In this document: in pieces, positions 26,219 to 33,749 of the stretch
Numbering within the stretch: the first letter of the stretch is position 1
Layout: every line of letters begins with the position of its first letter
Notes under the pieces: generated by a model
Database searches by the model: none
What the model was told of the DNA's origin: nothing
Seen by the model: the letters and a program-made list of their open reading frames with translations, nothing else
Assembly (NCBI GenBank): GCA_023398815.1
Contig: JAEWRW010000028.1
Location: forward strand, 62,001 to 126,000
From: Bacillota bacterium
GTDB lineage: Bacteria > Bacillota > Clostridia > Christensenellales > UMGS416
Reading direction: 5' to 3'
DNA length: 64,000 nt
Program-made: the position numbers and the translations under genes

Positions 26219-27697
26219 TCAGAATGGATTTTCAGTGGGGTAGGGCAGGCTCTTCGGGCGGTTGTGGTCGATTTCCTCCACACCCAGCATCCGCAGGGCC
26301 GAGAAGAGCGTGCGACCGATCTGCTCAAACGCCACGCCACCATGGTGGGGATAGCGCTTCTCAATGAGCACATGGCGGTAGAAACGCGCCATCTCCGGGA
26401 TGGCAAAGACGCCGATGCCGCCAAAGCTGCGGGTCTCAGTGGGCAGCACTTCGCCGTGTGCAATGTAACTTCTGAGCTTGGCGTCGGCCGTGCCCTGCAG
26501 GCGGAAGAACGTGATGCCGCCGGGGATCAGGTCGCCCTCCAGCGTCCCGCGGGAAATGTCAGGCTCCTTATCCGGCTCCAGCGCGCGGTGCATAATGAGC
26601 TGATACTTCATCTCCGGCTTACGCACATAGCAGGCCGGCGTGTTGCCGCAGTGGAAGCCCATGAACAGCTCCTGGTTGGTGTAATCGTACTTGCCCTGCA
26701 CCTCGCTGCGGTACATGTCCGACGGCACCGTGTTGTTGATGTCCAAGAGCGTTGCGGGCTTGCCAGTAGCGCAGGCGATCATGTACTCGCTCAGTGCGCC
26801 GTAGATGTCCACCTCGCAGGCCACCGGGATGAGGCGGCTCATGAGCCGGGAGTTGACGTAGCAGGGGACAAAGCCGAACTGTGTCTGGAAAGCGGGCCAG
26901 CACTTGTTGGCCATGGCGACATATTGGGACGCACCGAGGTTCTTTTCAGCCCAGTCCAGCAGCGTCAGTTCAAACTGCGCAAGCTTTGGCAGGATGCCAG
27001 GCATCTTGTTGCCGGTGCCCAGTTCCGCCTTCATGTCCGCCATCACCGCTTCAATGCGGCTGTCACCGGCATGCTCGTTGAAGCTGGCGAACATATCGAG
27101 CTCAGAGTTCTCCTGAATCTCCACACCCAGGTCGAACAGGGGCTTGATCGGCGCGTTGCAGGCCAGGAAGTCAAAGGGGCGGGGACCAAAGGTCATGATC
27201 TTCAGGCCCTTCAGACCCAGGATGATGCGAGAGACCGGCACAAATTCGCCGATCATCCGCGCGATGGCTTTGGCGTCGCCCACGGGGTACTCAGGGATGT
27301 GCACCTTGAGACCGCGAAGGCCGATGTTGTAAGAGGCGTTGAGCATGCCGCAATAGGCATCGCCACGGCCGCCGACGAGATCCTCGCCGGTTTCCTCAGC
27401 TGCGGCGGCAAACATGACGGGCGTGCCAAACTTCTGGGCCAGCAGGGTTTCAGGGCCTTCAGGACCGAAGTTACCCAGGTAGACGACCAGCGCATTTACG
27501 CCGGCCTGCTTCACCTCGTCCAGGGCGCGCAACGCGTCCCTTTCGTTTTCCACTATGGTGTTGGCTTCGTAGATGTCAATACCCTCGCCCTGGCAAGCGG
27601 CCACAACAGCCCGTCTGCGCTGTTCCGAAAGCTTAGCCGGAAAGCAGTCTCGGCTGACGGCTACAATCCCAAGTTTTACCTCAGGGATGTTGTTCAT
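26219..27697 (-). CDS. L-fucose/L-arabinose isomerase-family protein
   Basis: 492 residues with the overall layout of the FucI/AraA superfamily: an N-terminal Rossmann-like domain (LGIVAVSRDCFPAKLSEQRR), the F-G-P-E-G-P-E-T-L-L segment, L-N-A-S-Y-N-I-G-L-R-G, a middle domain, and the C-terminal barrel with EVDIYGALSEYM and a G-F-H-C-G-N-T-P metal-site strand. Members interconvert aldoses and ketoses; many uncharacterised clades exist and this is not a clear FucI. The ATG at 27697 follows GGGGAGGGAA. Its promoter is at 27727-27755 on the same strand. Confidence 0.8.
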   Translation of the reverse strand: MNNIPEVKLGIVAVSRDCFPAKLSEQRRRAVVAACQGEGIDIYEANTIVENERDALRALDEVKQAGVNALVVYLGNFGPEGPETLLAQKFGTPVMFAAAAEETGEDLVGGRGDAYCGMLNASYNIGLRGLKVHIPEYPVGDAKAIARMIGEFVPVSRIILGLKGLKIMTFGPRPFDFLACNAPIKPLFDLGVEIQENSELDMFASFNEHAGDSRIEAVMADMKAELGTGNKMPGILPKLAQFELTLLDWAEKNLGASQYVAMANKCWPAFQTQFGFVPCYVNSRLMSRLIPVACEVDIYGALSEYMIACATGKPATLLDINNTVPSDMYRSEVQGKYDYTNQELFMGFHCGNTPACYVRKPEMKYQLIMHRALEPDKEPDISRGTLEGDLIPGGITFFRLQGTADAKLRSYIAHGEVLPTETRSFGGIGVFAIPEMARFYRHVLIEKRYPHHGGVAFEQIGRTLFSALRMLGVEEIDHNRPKSLPYPTENPF

Positions 27698-27726
27698 GGT
27701 GTTCCCTCCCCATCTGTATTGCCTCC

Positions 27727-27755
27727 ATTCTAGCATTGGCGAATAATCAAGTCAA
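27727..27755 (-). promoter_or_regulatory. Sigma-A promoter of the fucose-isomerase-like gene
   Basis: Read on minus: TTGACT (27755-27750), a 17-bp spacer and TAGAAT (27732-27727), about 30 bases upstream of the ATG. Confidence 0.8.
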
Positions 27756-28059
27756 AGCATTGTTCATTACAGGCATTCGCGTTACGGGCCTTCCTGAAAT
27801 CCAATTGCAAAAAAAATGCCAAATCATTTCAAACGACAAATTTAGACACTATGCGACAGTCTTTTGTTGTGTTATAATCAACACCGTTCGATTCCGCATC
27901 TTGAACATTCATTGATTTTGCGTGAATACCCAGAAAAGCGGTATTCTTTTGTAACGTTTGGAATCGAATTGCCAAAAGGGAAGGAATCACGCCTTCCCCA
28001 GCCGGTGTACATGGGGAAATCATAATGCTAAAATACAGCCAAAAAGTTGCATTATGAGA
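27756..28059. other. AT-rich intergenic region, no gene seen
   Basis: This is most of the 447-base gap between divergent genes and is clearly more AT-rich than its surroundings. It holds a TATAAT at 27873-27878 without a good -35, an imperfect hairpin (GGGAAGG 27978-27984 with CCTTCCC 27992-27998) and a TGTACA at 28006-28011. No frame in it has a ribosome binding site and family resemblance. A small RNA is possible but unsupported. Confidence 0.5.
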
Positions 28060-28088
28060 TTGTACAATGAATTGAATAATGTTATAGT
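28060..28088 (+). promoter_or_regulatory. Sigma-A promoter of the XRE regulator, overlapped by TGTACA boxes
   Basis: TTGTAC (28060-28065), a 17-bp spacer and TATAGT (28083-28088). TGTACA palindromes lie at 28061-28066 (inside ATTGTACAAT) and 28094-28099 (inside GCTGTACAGC), with a third at 28006-28011. They flank the promoter as expected for an autoregulated operator. Confidence 0.7.
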
Positions 28089-28112
28089 ATAGCTGTACAG
28101 CATCAGGTTGTA

Positions 28113-28119
28113 TTCGACA
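28113..28119 (-). promoter_or_regulatory. Candidate Spo0A box
   Basis: Read on minus, TTTTTGTCGAATA contains the 0A core TGTCGAA with the preferred 5' T-run. It lies just downstream of the predicted transcription start, a position used for Spo0A repression of abrB in Bacillus. A 7-base core is expected about eight times in 64 kb by chance, so this rests on its position. Confidence 0.35.
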
Positions 28120-28144
28120 AAAATCTTAGGAGGAGTAGAATACT

Positions 28145-28522
28145 ATGGAAGTGGGAAAGAGAATCTACCAATTGAGAGTAGAGCGCAACATCAGCGGCAA
28201 TGCGTTGGCACGTCGTGCTGGTATCAGCCAGTCCACCATCAGCGCCGTTGAGAACGGTATGAAGTCGCCCACGGTCTACACGCTGAGCAAGATCTGCCGC
28301 GCGCTGGACGTGACGTTGGCTGAGTTTTTCTCCGGCGAGTCCAAGCCCATCCCGCTGCGTCACGAGACGCTGTTTAAGGGCATCCTGTCGCTGACGCCCA
28401 ACCAGCAGGAGATCCTCATCAACCTTGTAAAGGTGATGAACGAGCGGCGCGGTTACCGCGTGCGCCGCAACGATGCCGATGCTGCCGCGTCACAGGAACC
28501 CGCCACAGACGAAAAAGAATAA
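28145..28522 (+). CDS. XRE-family transcriptional regulator
   Basis: 125 residues. Residues 6-62 are a Cro/C1-type HTH (LRVERNISGNALARRAGISQSTISAVENG) of the SinR-like sort, followed by a short helical region and a charged, disordered tail. AGGAGGAG precedes the ATG. It has its own promoter with repeated palindromes and a following terminator, so it is a monocistronic, probably self-controlled regulator. Targets unknown. Confidence 0.88.
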   Translation: MEVGKRIYQLRVERNISGNALARRAGISQSTISAVENGMKSPTVYTLSKICRALDVTLAEFFSGESKPIPLRHETLFKGILSLTPNQQEILINLVKVMNERRGYRVRRNDADAAASQEPATDEKE

Positions 28523-28543
28523 GTCCGGCCTTCGGCCGCTGGA

Positions 28544-28575
28544 CGGACGTCATTTCGACGTCCGTTTTTCTTTTT
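28544..28575 (+). terminator. Intrinsic terminator of the XRE gene
   Basis: CGGACGTC (28544-28551), loop ATTTC, GACGTCCG (28557-28564), then TTTTTCTTTTT. Confidence 0.93.
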
Positions 28576-28588
28576 GCCCAGGGGCCGT

Positions 28589-28616
28589 TTGCGCATGGCC
28601 CCAAATACGGTATAAT
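28589..28616 (+). promoter_or_regulatory. Promoter of the rph operon
   Basis: A perfect TATAAT at 28611-28616 with a weak TTGCGC at 28589-28594, 16-bp spacer. Confidence 0.6.
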
Positions 28617-28641
28617 CAAGCCAAATGACGGAGGAATAAAC

Positions 28642-29373
28642 ATGCGCATCGATGGCAGACAGAATAATGGGCTTCGTCCCTTGAAGCTCACACCCCATTT
28701 CATCGGCAGTGCCGCCGGTTCGGTCCTCATTGAGTGGGGCCATACCCGCGTCATCTGTACCGCAGTGCTGGAAGACAAGGTACCGCCCTTCCGCGCACAG
28801 AGCGGCGAAGGATGGCTGACTGCTGAATACGGGATGCTGCCCGCCTCCACCAACACCCGCAAGGCGCGGGAAGGCGGCAAGCCCGATGGCCGCACCATGG
28901 AGATCCGCCGCCTCATTGGCCGGTCGCTGCGCACGGTCATTGACTTCGCCGCCCTGGGCGAGCGCACCATCTGGCTGGATTGTGACGTCATTGAGGCCGA
29001 CGGTGGCACACGCACGGCCTCCATCACCGGGGCATATGTGGCGTTGGCGCTGGCCGTGGATCGGTGGCTGCGCGAGGGCCGTTTGGAGCGTTCCCCGTTG
29101 ACTGGCCATATGGCCGCGGTGTCGGTTGGCGTGGTGGATGGCGAATTGCTTCTGGATCTCTGCTACCAGGAGGATTCCCGGGCACAGGTGGATATGAACG
29201 TGGTGATGACCGACGCAGGTGCCTTTTCAGAGGTGCAGGGCACAGCCGAGGACGGCGCGTTCACCAAGGCGGAGCTGGACGCTATGCTGAAGCTGGCTGG
29301 ACAGGGCATCCGTCGGCTCATTGCCGCGCAGAAAAGGGTACTGAAGGGGGCCAACTATCTCCATGAGGCGTGA
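28642..29373 (+). CDS. rph: Ribonuclease PH
   Basis: A phosphorolytic 3'-5' exoribonuclease that trims tRNA 3' ends. 243 residues starting RIDGRQNNGLRPL, with the family segments GWLTAEYGMLP, R-T-M-E-I-R-R-L-I-G-R-S-L-R, D-C-D-V-I-E-A-D-G-G-T-R and the C-terminal E-V-Q-G-T-A-E. It overlaps rdgB by 11 bases, the common rph-rdgB(-yfcE) order in Gram-positive genomes. Confidence 0.96.
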   Translation: MRIDGRQNNGLRPLKLTPHFIGSAAGSVLIEWGHTRVICTAVLEDKVPPFRAQSGEGWLTAEYGMLPASTNTRKAREGGKPDGRTMEIRRLIGRSLRTVIDFAALGERTIWLDCDVIEADGGTRTASITGAYVALALAVDRWLREGRLERSPLTGHMAAVSVGVVDGELLLDLCYQEDSRAQVDMNVVMTDAGAFSEVQGTAEDGAFTKAELDAMLKLAGQGIRRLIAAQKRVLKGANYLHEA

Positions 29374-29956
29374 GGAACGGCTGGTGCTGGCCACCAACAA
29401 CCAACACAAGGTGCGGGAGATCCGTGCCATTCTTGGGGATCGCTTCGGCGACATCGTGACGATGGGGGAGGCAGGGCTGGAGCTGGAAGTGGAGGAGACC
29501 GGCCAAACCTTTGAGGAGAACGCCGTGTTGAAGGCTCGTGCCGTGGCACAGGCCACCGGTTGCTGGGCGTTGGCTGACGATTCGGGCATCTGCGCTGACG
29601 CGTTGGGTGGCGCGCCCGGGGTGTGGTCGGCGCGGTACAGCGGCCTGGAGAAGGATGACCAGGCCAACAATGACAAGCTCATCCTTGAGTTGGCTGGCAA
29701 GGAGGATCGCTCCGCCCACTACGCCTGCGTCATCGCGCTGGCTGGGCCGGGTGGTGAGGTGCTGACCGCCGAGGGACTCTGCGAGGGGCAGATTGGCTTT
29801 GAGCCGAAGGGCACAAGGGGCTTTGGGTATGACCCCTATTTCATTCCTGCCGGCAGTGAGCGAACCATGGCGGAGCTGACCGACGACGAGAAGAACGCCA
29901 TCAGCCACCGCAAGCGGGCACTGGAAGGACTTCTTGCCAAGCTGGAGCGGGAATAA
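29363..29956 (+). CDS. rdgB: XTP/dITP diphosphatase (RdgB/HAM1)
   Basis: House-cleaning pyrophosphatase that removes ITP, dITP and XTP. 197 residues with the N-terminal LATNNQHKVREI, the catalytic T-F-E-E-N-A, the D-D-S-G-I acidic motif and GFGYDPYF, then the S-H-R motif near the end. Complete and typical. Confidence 0.95.
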   Translation: MRREERLVLATNNQHKVREIRAILGDRFGDIVTMGEAGLELEVEETGQTFEENAVLKARAVAQATGCWALADDSGICADALGGAPGVWSARYSGLEKDDQANNDKLILELAGKEDRSAHYACVIALAGPGGEVLTAEGLCEGQIGFEPKGTRGFGYDPYFIPAGSERTMAELTDDEKNAISHRKRALEGLLAKLERE

Positions 29957-29960
29957 GCAT

Positions 29961-30428
29961 ATGAGAATCGTCGTTGTGTCTGACACCCATGGGCGTGCTG
30001 ACCTGCTGGCGGAAGCGCTGCGGCAGGTCGGGCATACAGACATGCTTCTGCACCTGGGCGATGGGGAACGGGACTGCGACAATCTGGAAACACCCTACGG
30101 GGGCGAGATTCTGCGGGTGAGGGGCAACTGCGACATCGCTTCGCTGGAGCCCGCTGACCGCTTGGTGCCGCTGGATGGTGGGACGCTCTACCTGTGCCAC
30201 GGCCACCTGCTGGACGCCAAGCATACGCTTTACCGACTTTGGGCTCGTGGCCGAGAGGTGCAGGCCGCGCTGCTCTGTTTTGGCCACACCCACCAACCCC
30301 TGCTGGATCGGCAAGGGGATCTCATTTTACTCAACCCCGGCAGCCTGCGGTACAGCGGCACCTATGCATTGCTCGATACCGGCAAGACGCCGTGGGGGAT
30401 CGAGATGCGTCAGCTCTTCCCCGCTTGA
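29961..30428 (+). CDS. YfcE/MJ0936-family metallophosphoesterase
   Basis: 155 residues with the calcineurin-like metal motifs: S-D-T-H-G near the start, H-L-G-D-G-E, G-N-C-D, C-H-G-H and F-G-H-T-H. In vitro members are manganese-dependent phosphodiesterases of unclear physiological substrate. The ATG at 29961 is four bases after rdgB; an earlier in-frame start would run back into rdgB. It overlaps the convergent membrane-protein gene by 19 bases at its 3' end. Confidence 0.9.
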   Translation: MRIVVVSDTHGRADLLAEALRQVGHTDMLLHLGDGERDCDNLETPYGGEILRVRGNCDIASLEPADRLVPLDGGTLYLCHGHLLDAKHTLYRLWARGREVQAALLCFGHTHQPLLDRQGDLILLNPGSLRYSGTYALLDTGKTPWGIEMRQLFPA

Positions 30429-30793
30429 TCGCCTTTACGCCGCCCCAGCCAGTGTTCCAACGAGTAGCCTGCCACGCAGAGTACGGTCAGTGTCAGGTAA
30501 GCCGCCGCAAAGGGTAGGAAAGGGAGCTCGACGCCCAGCCCGCGCACCACGATGCCCGCCGCCAGCACAGCAAAGTTGCCGCCCTGCAGGAGGTAGCCCC
30601 ACAGGGTACTCCGTGTGCGTTCGCCGGAGGCAAAGAGGACAATGGCAACCGCCGGTGGCGTGCGGTAGCCGCGCAGTGCCTCGGGCCAGCGGTTGGCGTC
30701 AGCCGGCCCGGCCAAGAGCCTCGCCAGCAGATACACCGCCAGAAACGGATAGGCAACGATACCGAAAGCGTCTCCTGTTCCCATTCCGCTCAT
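30410..30793 (-). CDS. Small polytopic membrane protein, last gene of the DUF155/UroD operon
   Basis: 127 residues with three or four hydrophobic stretches (about 10-28, 46-58, 64-82 and 88-112), ending in a basic hydrophilic tail. No family is recognised. Its ATG overlaps the stop of the UroD-family gene as ATGA, so its translation depends on that gene. The 3' end runs 19 bases into the convergent phosphoesterase gene. Confidence 0.72.
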   Translation of the reverse strand: MSGMGTGDAFGIVAYPFLAVYLLARLLAGPADANRWPEALRGYRTPPAVAIVLFASGERTRSTLWGYLLQGGNFAVLAAGIVVRGLGVELPFLPFAAAYLTLTVLCVAGYSLEHWLGRRKGDQAGKS

Positions 30794-31815
30794 TGTGCAG
30801 CCTTCTCCGCGTATTCCTGAAACAACCTCAAATACAGGCGATAGTCCTCCAGCGATACGCCGGGCGGCGTCTGGTGGTCTACCGACGCGATATAGCCGCC
30901 GGAGCGCATGACCGGGAGTAGCCGCTCAAACTCCGCCCGCATGGCCGCCTCGCCGCGGTGCATCACCATCTTGTCGTAGCCACCCAGCATGAGGAACCGC
31001 GGGTATTGCGCGCGGATGGCGTTGAGATCCACGCCGGCCTGCCGCTCCAGCGGATAGACGCCCTCGATGCCGGCGTCCATCATCCAGGGGATCATGGTGC
31101 TGATGTCGCCGTCGCTATCGATGAGGATGCGACTGCCATGGGCGCGGATGACCGGGTTGACCTGTTGATAGTAGGGCAGCAGGAATTCGTTGAACAGCGC
31201 GCGGGAGAGCATGGGTCCGTGGTTGTAGCTCATGTCCTCGGCAAAGCCGACCATATCCGGTGTCAGCACCATGCAGATGGCCTCCATCGCACGACGATTA
31301 TAGTTTGCCAGATCGCTGTTGATGCGGTGCATGAGCTCGGGGTAGTCGTAGAAGGCATAGAGATGGGGCTCGATGCCAAAGAGCGTGCGCGGGAACCAAA
31401 AGAAACCATCCAGCCACACCCGCAGAATGATGTCTCCGTTGTCGTGCAGCGGTTTCCAGGCGCGGGCCTGCGCCAACGCGTCATCGATGAGGCTGTCACA
31501 ATAGAGGAGGGGCAGCAGACGCTCATAATCACCCTCGTCCTTGATGATCGCCCCGCCGTGCGTTGCCGGCTGCGGCACCCGGGCCGAAGCTCCCGGGGCA
31601 GAGATCATCATCAGTGGATCCAGGCCAAAGTACTGCAGGGAAGGCAGAAACTCCATCACCGGCAGACCCTCGCTTTGCCAGCGGGCCATGGTCTTGTCCC
31701 ACCAGGGGGCCCACTCCACCAGGGGCAGACGCCCCTGGGCGGGCTCAAAGTTCAGTGCGCGGTTGAATCGCTCCCGTGGCGTCATGCTTTGTACCATCCT
31801 TCGTTTGTTGTTCAT
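30790..31815 (-). CDS. Uroporphyrinogen decarboxylase-superfamily (MtaA/CmuA-like) protein
   Basis: 341 residues of the UroD-like barrel: N-terminal MTPRERFNRALN, the central A-E-D-M-S-Y-N-H-G-P-M-L-S segment, an H-G-S-R-I-L-I-D-S-D-G-D strand, and the C-terminal GGYIASVDHQTPPGVSLEDY. Relatives are corrinoid:coenzyme methyltransferases that bind zinc through H-x-C and a later Cys. Both cysteines are absent here (H-G-S, S-V-D-H), so neither haem synthesis nor a canonical methyl transfer can be assumed. The ATG at 31815 overlaps the upstream stop as ATGA; the ATG at 31785 matches the usual family start and is the alternative. Confidence 0.8.
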   Translation of the reverse strand: MNNKRRMVQSMTPRERFNRALNFEPAQGRLPLVEWAPWWDKTMARWQSEGLPVMEFLPSLQYFGLDPLMMISAPGASARVPQPATHGGAIIKDEGDYERLLPLLYCDSLIDDALAQARAWKPLHDNGDIILRVWLDGFFWFPRTLFGIEPHLYAFYDYPELMHRINSDLANYNRRAMEAICMVLTPDMVGFAEDMSYNHGPMLSRALFNEFLLPYYQQVNPVIRAHGSRILIDSDGDISTMIPWMMDAGIEGVYPLERQAGVDLNAIRAQYPRFLMLGGYDKMVMHRGEAAMRAEFERLLPVMRSGGYIASVDHQTPPGVSLEDYRLYLRLFQEYAEKAAQ

Positions 31816-32600
31816 TGAAACAGGCGCAGCAGATCGTTGAGCCATTGCGCCGTAACATCCATCCAGTTCCAGTGGGCCACATTGCCCAGAGCAAACAGCG
31901 GGAAAAGCGCCAGCAGGATGACCTCAAAGCCAATGAGCCGTCGCTCGTTGCCCGCGTCGCCCAGCGCCATGTAGGAGCGGACGATGGCGTTGAGCGTCGC
32001 CAGTTTTTCAGAGACCGCTGCCTGTCGGCTGTCCAGCTCAAAGTGCTGCGCCCAGATCTGCTCCGTCGCCCTGTGCCTGGCAGTGGTGTGGGCGGACAGG
32101 CTGGCAATAGTGGTCAGCCCATGCTCCAAGCGCAACACCCGGGCCACCAACCGCCGCAACCGGCGGGAGCGATAGTGCAGCCTGCCTCGGCGCAATTGTT
32201 CCAGCAGTACATCGGCCTCGTCCAGCTGGTCGTTCACCTGCCCGGCCAGCCACTGCAGGTGAAGATGCCTTGCCAACGCGTTGAAAACCGGCTCTGGGTC
32301 GTTCCAGTCCTCATTCGAGTCTACCCGCTCATAATACGGCGTCCACGCGCCGTCCTCCGCCTGCAAGCTGCGCAGCAGTTCCCTTTCCTGTGCGTCGTCC
32401 ATGCCATACAGCACCAAGATGGAACGAAAGCAGAGCCACCCGCGGCGCCCCGCGCCCGAATGCTTGCTCAACCGCGCCAATACCTCGTCTGGCAGGGCGG
32501 CCTTGGCAGGCAGGGGAGTGGCCAACCCCAGCCGCTGGGCCAGCGCCCACTCTGGCAACCCCAGGCGAATGGCTGTGAAGTGGCGTTGCGGTTCACTCAT
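31812..32600 (-). CDS. DUF155/RMD1-like protein, divergent second copy
   Basis: 262 residues, mostly helical and rich in Arg and Leu, with a single C-terminal hydrophobic segment (about 232-250, LIGFEVILLALFPLFAL). The order of parts (variable N-terminal domain, a long helical ALAR-H-L-H-L-Q-W-L-A stretch, a helix ending in N-A-I-V-R-S-Y, then the membrane anchor) copies the DUF155 protein immediately upstream, and I read it as a strongly diverged paralogue. The similarity is low and could fail in a proper alignment. It overlaps both neighbours by 4 bases. Function unknown. Confidence 0.6.
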   Translation of the reverse strand: MSEPQRHFTAIRLGLPEWALAQRLGLATPLPAKAALPDEVLARLSKHSGAGRRGWLCFRSILVLYGMDDAQERELLRSLQAEDGAWTPYYERVDSNEDWNDPEPVFNALARHLHLQWLAGQVNDQLDEADVLLEQLRRGRLHYRSRRLRRLVARVLRLEHGLTTIASLSAHTTARHRATEQIWAQHFELDSRQAAVSEKLATLNAIVRSYMALGDAGNERRLIGFEVILLALFPLFALGNVAHWNWMDVTAQWLNDLLRLFQ

Positions 32601-33421
32601 TTCAGGTACTCCAGCACCATCAGCACGATCTCCGCCAGAATCAGCAGCACGATGACCCACTCCACAAACATGCCGCGTACCGAGTGATTAATGACGGTGA
32701 ACCCGTCAATGATGTGCCGCAGGGTCTCGGTTTTCTGCCGGATGGTCTCGTACCGGTCGGAGAGTTCAAACACCTCGGAAAGCTTCTCGTAATACTCCCA
32801 GGCGTCGGGATAGACCCAAGTCACATCAGGCTTGTCCAAAATGAGCGTGTAGCTGATGGAGTCGTACTCATGGCGCAGCACCCGTGCCGTCAGGGAGGAC
32901 AGCTTCTTCTGCCCCATTCGGGTGCGGCCCGTGTCCAGCCGGTCCAAGATGCCCTCCGCCGTCTCCAGTATGCGTTCCAGCTGTGCCTCGTTGCGCTCCA
33001 AAGCCACGGTTTTGGCCAGTACCACGGCAGTCAGCTCCAGGTGGTAAGGCTCCACCGTAGGGAAGGCGGCACGGTCGTCCCCATAGGCGGCCGCCTCTCC
33101 GCTGCCTTCTTCCAGCAGGAAATCGTCGGTGTACTTACGCCAGTCCGCTGCCGGCTGGCACAGCTTGTTGTCTGCCAGAAACCGCAGAATCGTTGGCATC
33201 CAGAGATCGTCTCCGTTCACCAACACGACGGAGCCGAAGGCAAAGAGGAACACCCGGGTGTCCGGTGCGGCCTCAATGGCACAGCACTGCCGCAGCAGGG
33301 CGCTGTCCAGCGTCAGCGGCTCCTCCCAGGTAATCCGCCGGGCAAGCCCCGTCTGCTGGGCCAAGGCATTGAGTTCGATCTCCTTGGTGATGGACCAGGC
33401 GCGAAGCCTATAATTGACCAC
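32597..33421 (-). CDS. DUF155/RMD1-family protein
   Basis: 274 residues. The C-terminal half has the marks of the DUF155 (RMD1/Sif3) family known from yeast mitochondria and scattered bacteria: a helix starting L-E-L-T-A-V-V-L-A-K-T-V-A-L-E, then L-D-K-P-D-V-T-W-V-Y-P-D, a long helix with E-T-L-R-H-I-I-D-G, and a C-terminal membrane helix (about 250-272) after V-E-W. The N-terminus holds an FAFGSVVLVNGDD strand. The molecular role of the family is unknown. A GTG start at 33421 is chosen for its AAAGGAG; a GTG at 33439 lies above that site. First gene of a four-gene operon. Confidence 0.82.
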   Translation of the reverse strand: MVNYRLRAWSITKEIELNALAQQTGLARRITWEEPLTLDSALLRQCCAIEAAPDTRVFLFAFGSVVLVNGDDLWMPTILRFLADNKLCQPAADWRKYTDDFLLEEGSGEAAAYGDDRAAFPTVEPYHLELTAVVLAKTVALERNEAQLERILETAEGILDRLDTGRTRMGQKKLSSLTARVLRHEYDSISYTLILDKPDVTWVYPDAWEYYEKLSEVFELSDRYETIRQKTETLRHIIDGFTVINHSVRGMFVEWVIVLLILAEIVLMVLEYLK

Positions 33422-33749
33422 GGTTGCTCCTTTCGGCACCAGTGCCGGTGGTGTGAATTTCCAGCGCTTTCATTATACAACAACCCGATGGCGCACGAAA
33501 CAGCACACGAAGGCGGATCGAAGGAAAGAAGACGCGAAAAGTGGGGACAGGGATGGCAAAAGGTGAATCACCGGAGTTGCAAAGTAGAGGCTGCGTGGCT
33601 TTGCATGTTCGTTGTGTCCTTGTCTGCAGACGCCGCCGTTTGGGGCCCAACCGCACACCGTAGCAGGCATGCCTTGACCATTTCGACAAGATAGGTTAGG
33701 ATACACAAAAAGCAGATGCTCCACATGCCAACCACACCCTGGAGGTAAT
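33422..33749. other. Divergent intergenic region with two promoters
   Basis: 328 bases between divergent genes. On minus there is a TATAAT at 33477-33472 for the DUF155 operon, with a weak -35. On plus, TTGACC (33674-33679), a 17-bp spacer and TAGGAT (33697-33702) serve the Cys-rich gene, and TTCGACA at 33682-33688, a 0A-like core on minus, lies in that spacer. No gene was found in it. Confidence 0.55.

Noticed and set aside
26087..27733. 548-codon frame antisense to the fucose-isomerase-like gene
   Set aside because: The minus-strand product has family motifs and a proper promoter and ribosome binding site; the plus frame has none.
27873..27878. TATAAT in the gap before the XRE gene as a second promoter or small-RNA start
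   Set aside because: No -35 at a usable distance and no terminator at a fitting place downstream.
27829..28023. 64-codon minus-strand frame in the AT-rich intergenic region
   Set aside because: No ribosome binding site and no protein-like composition.
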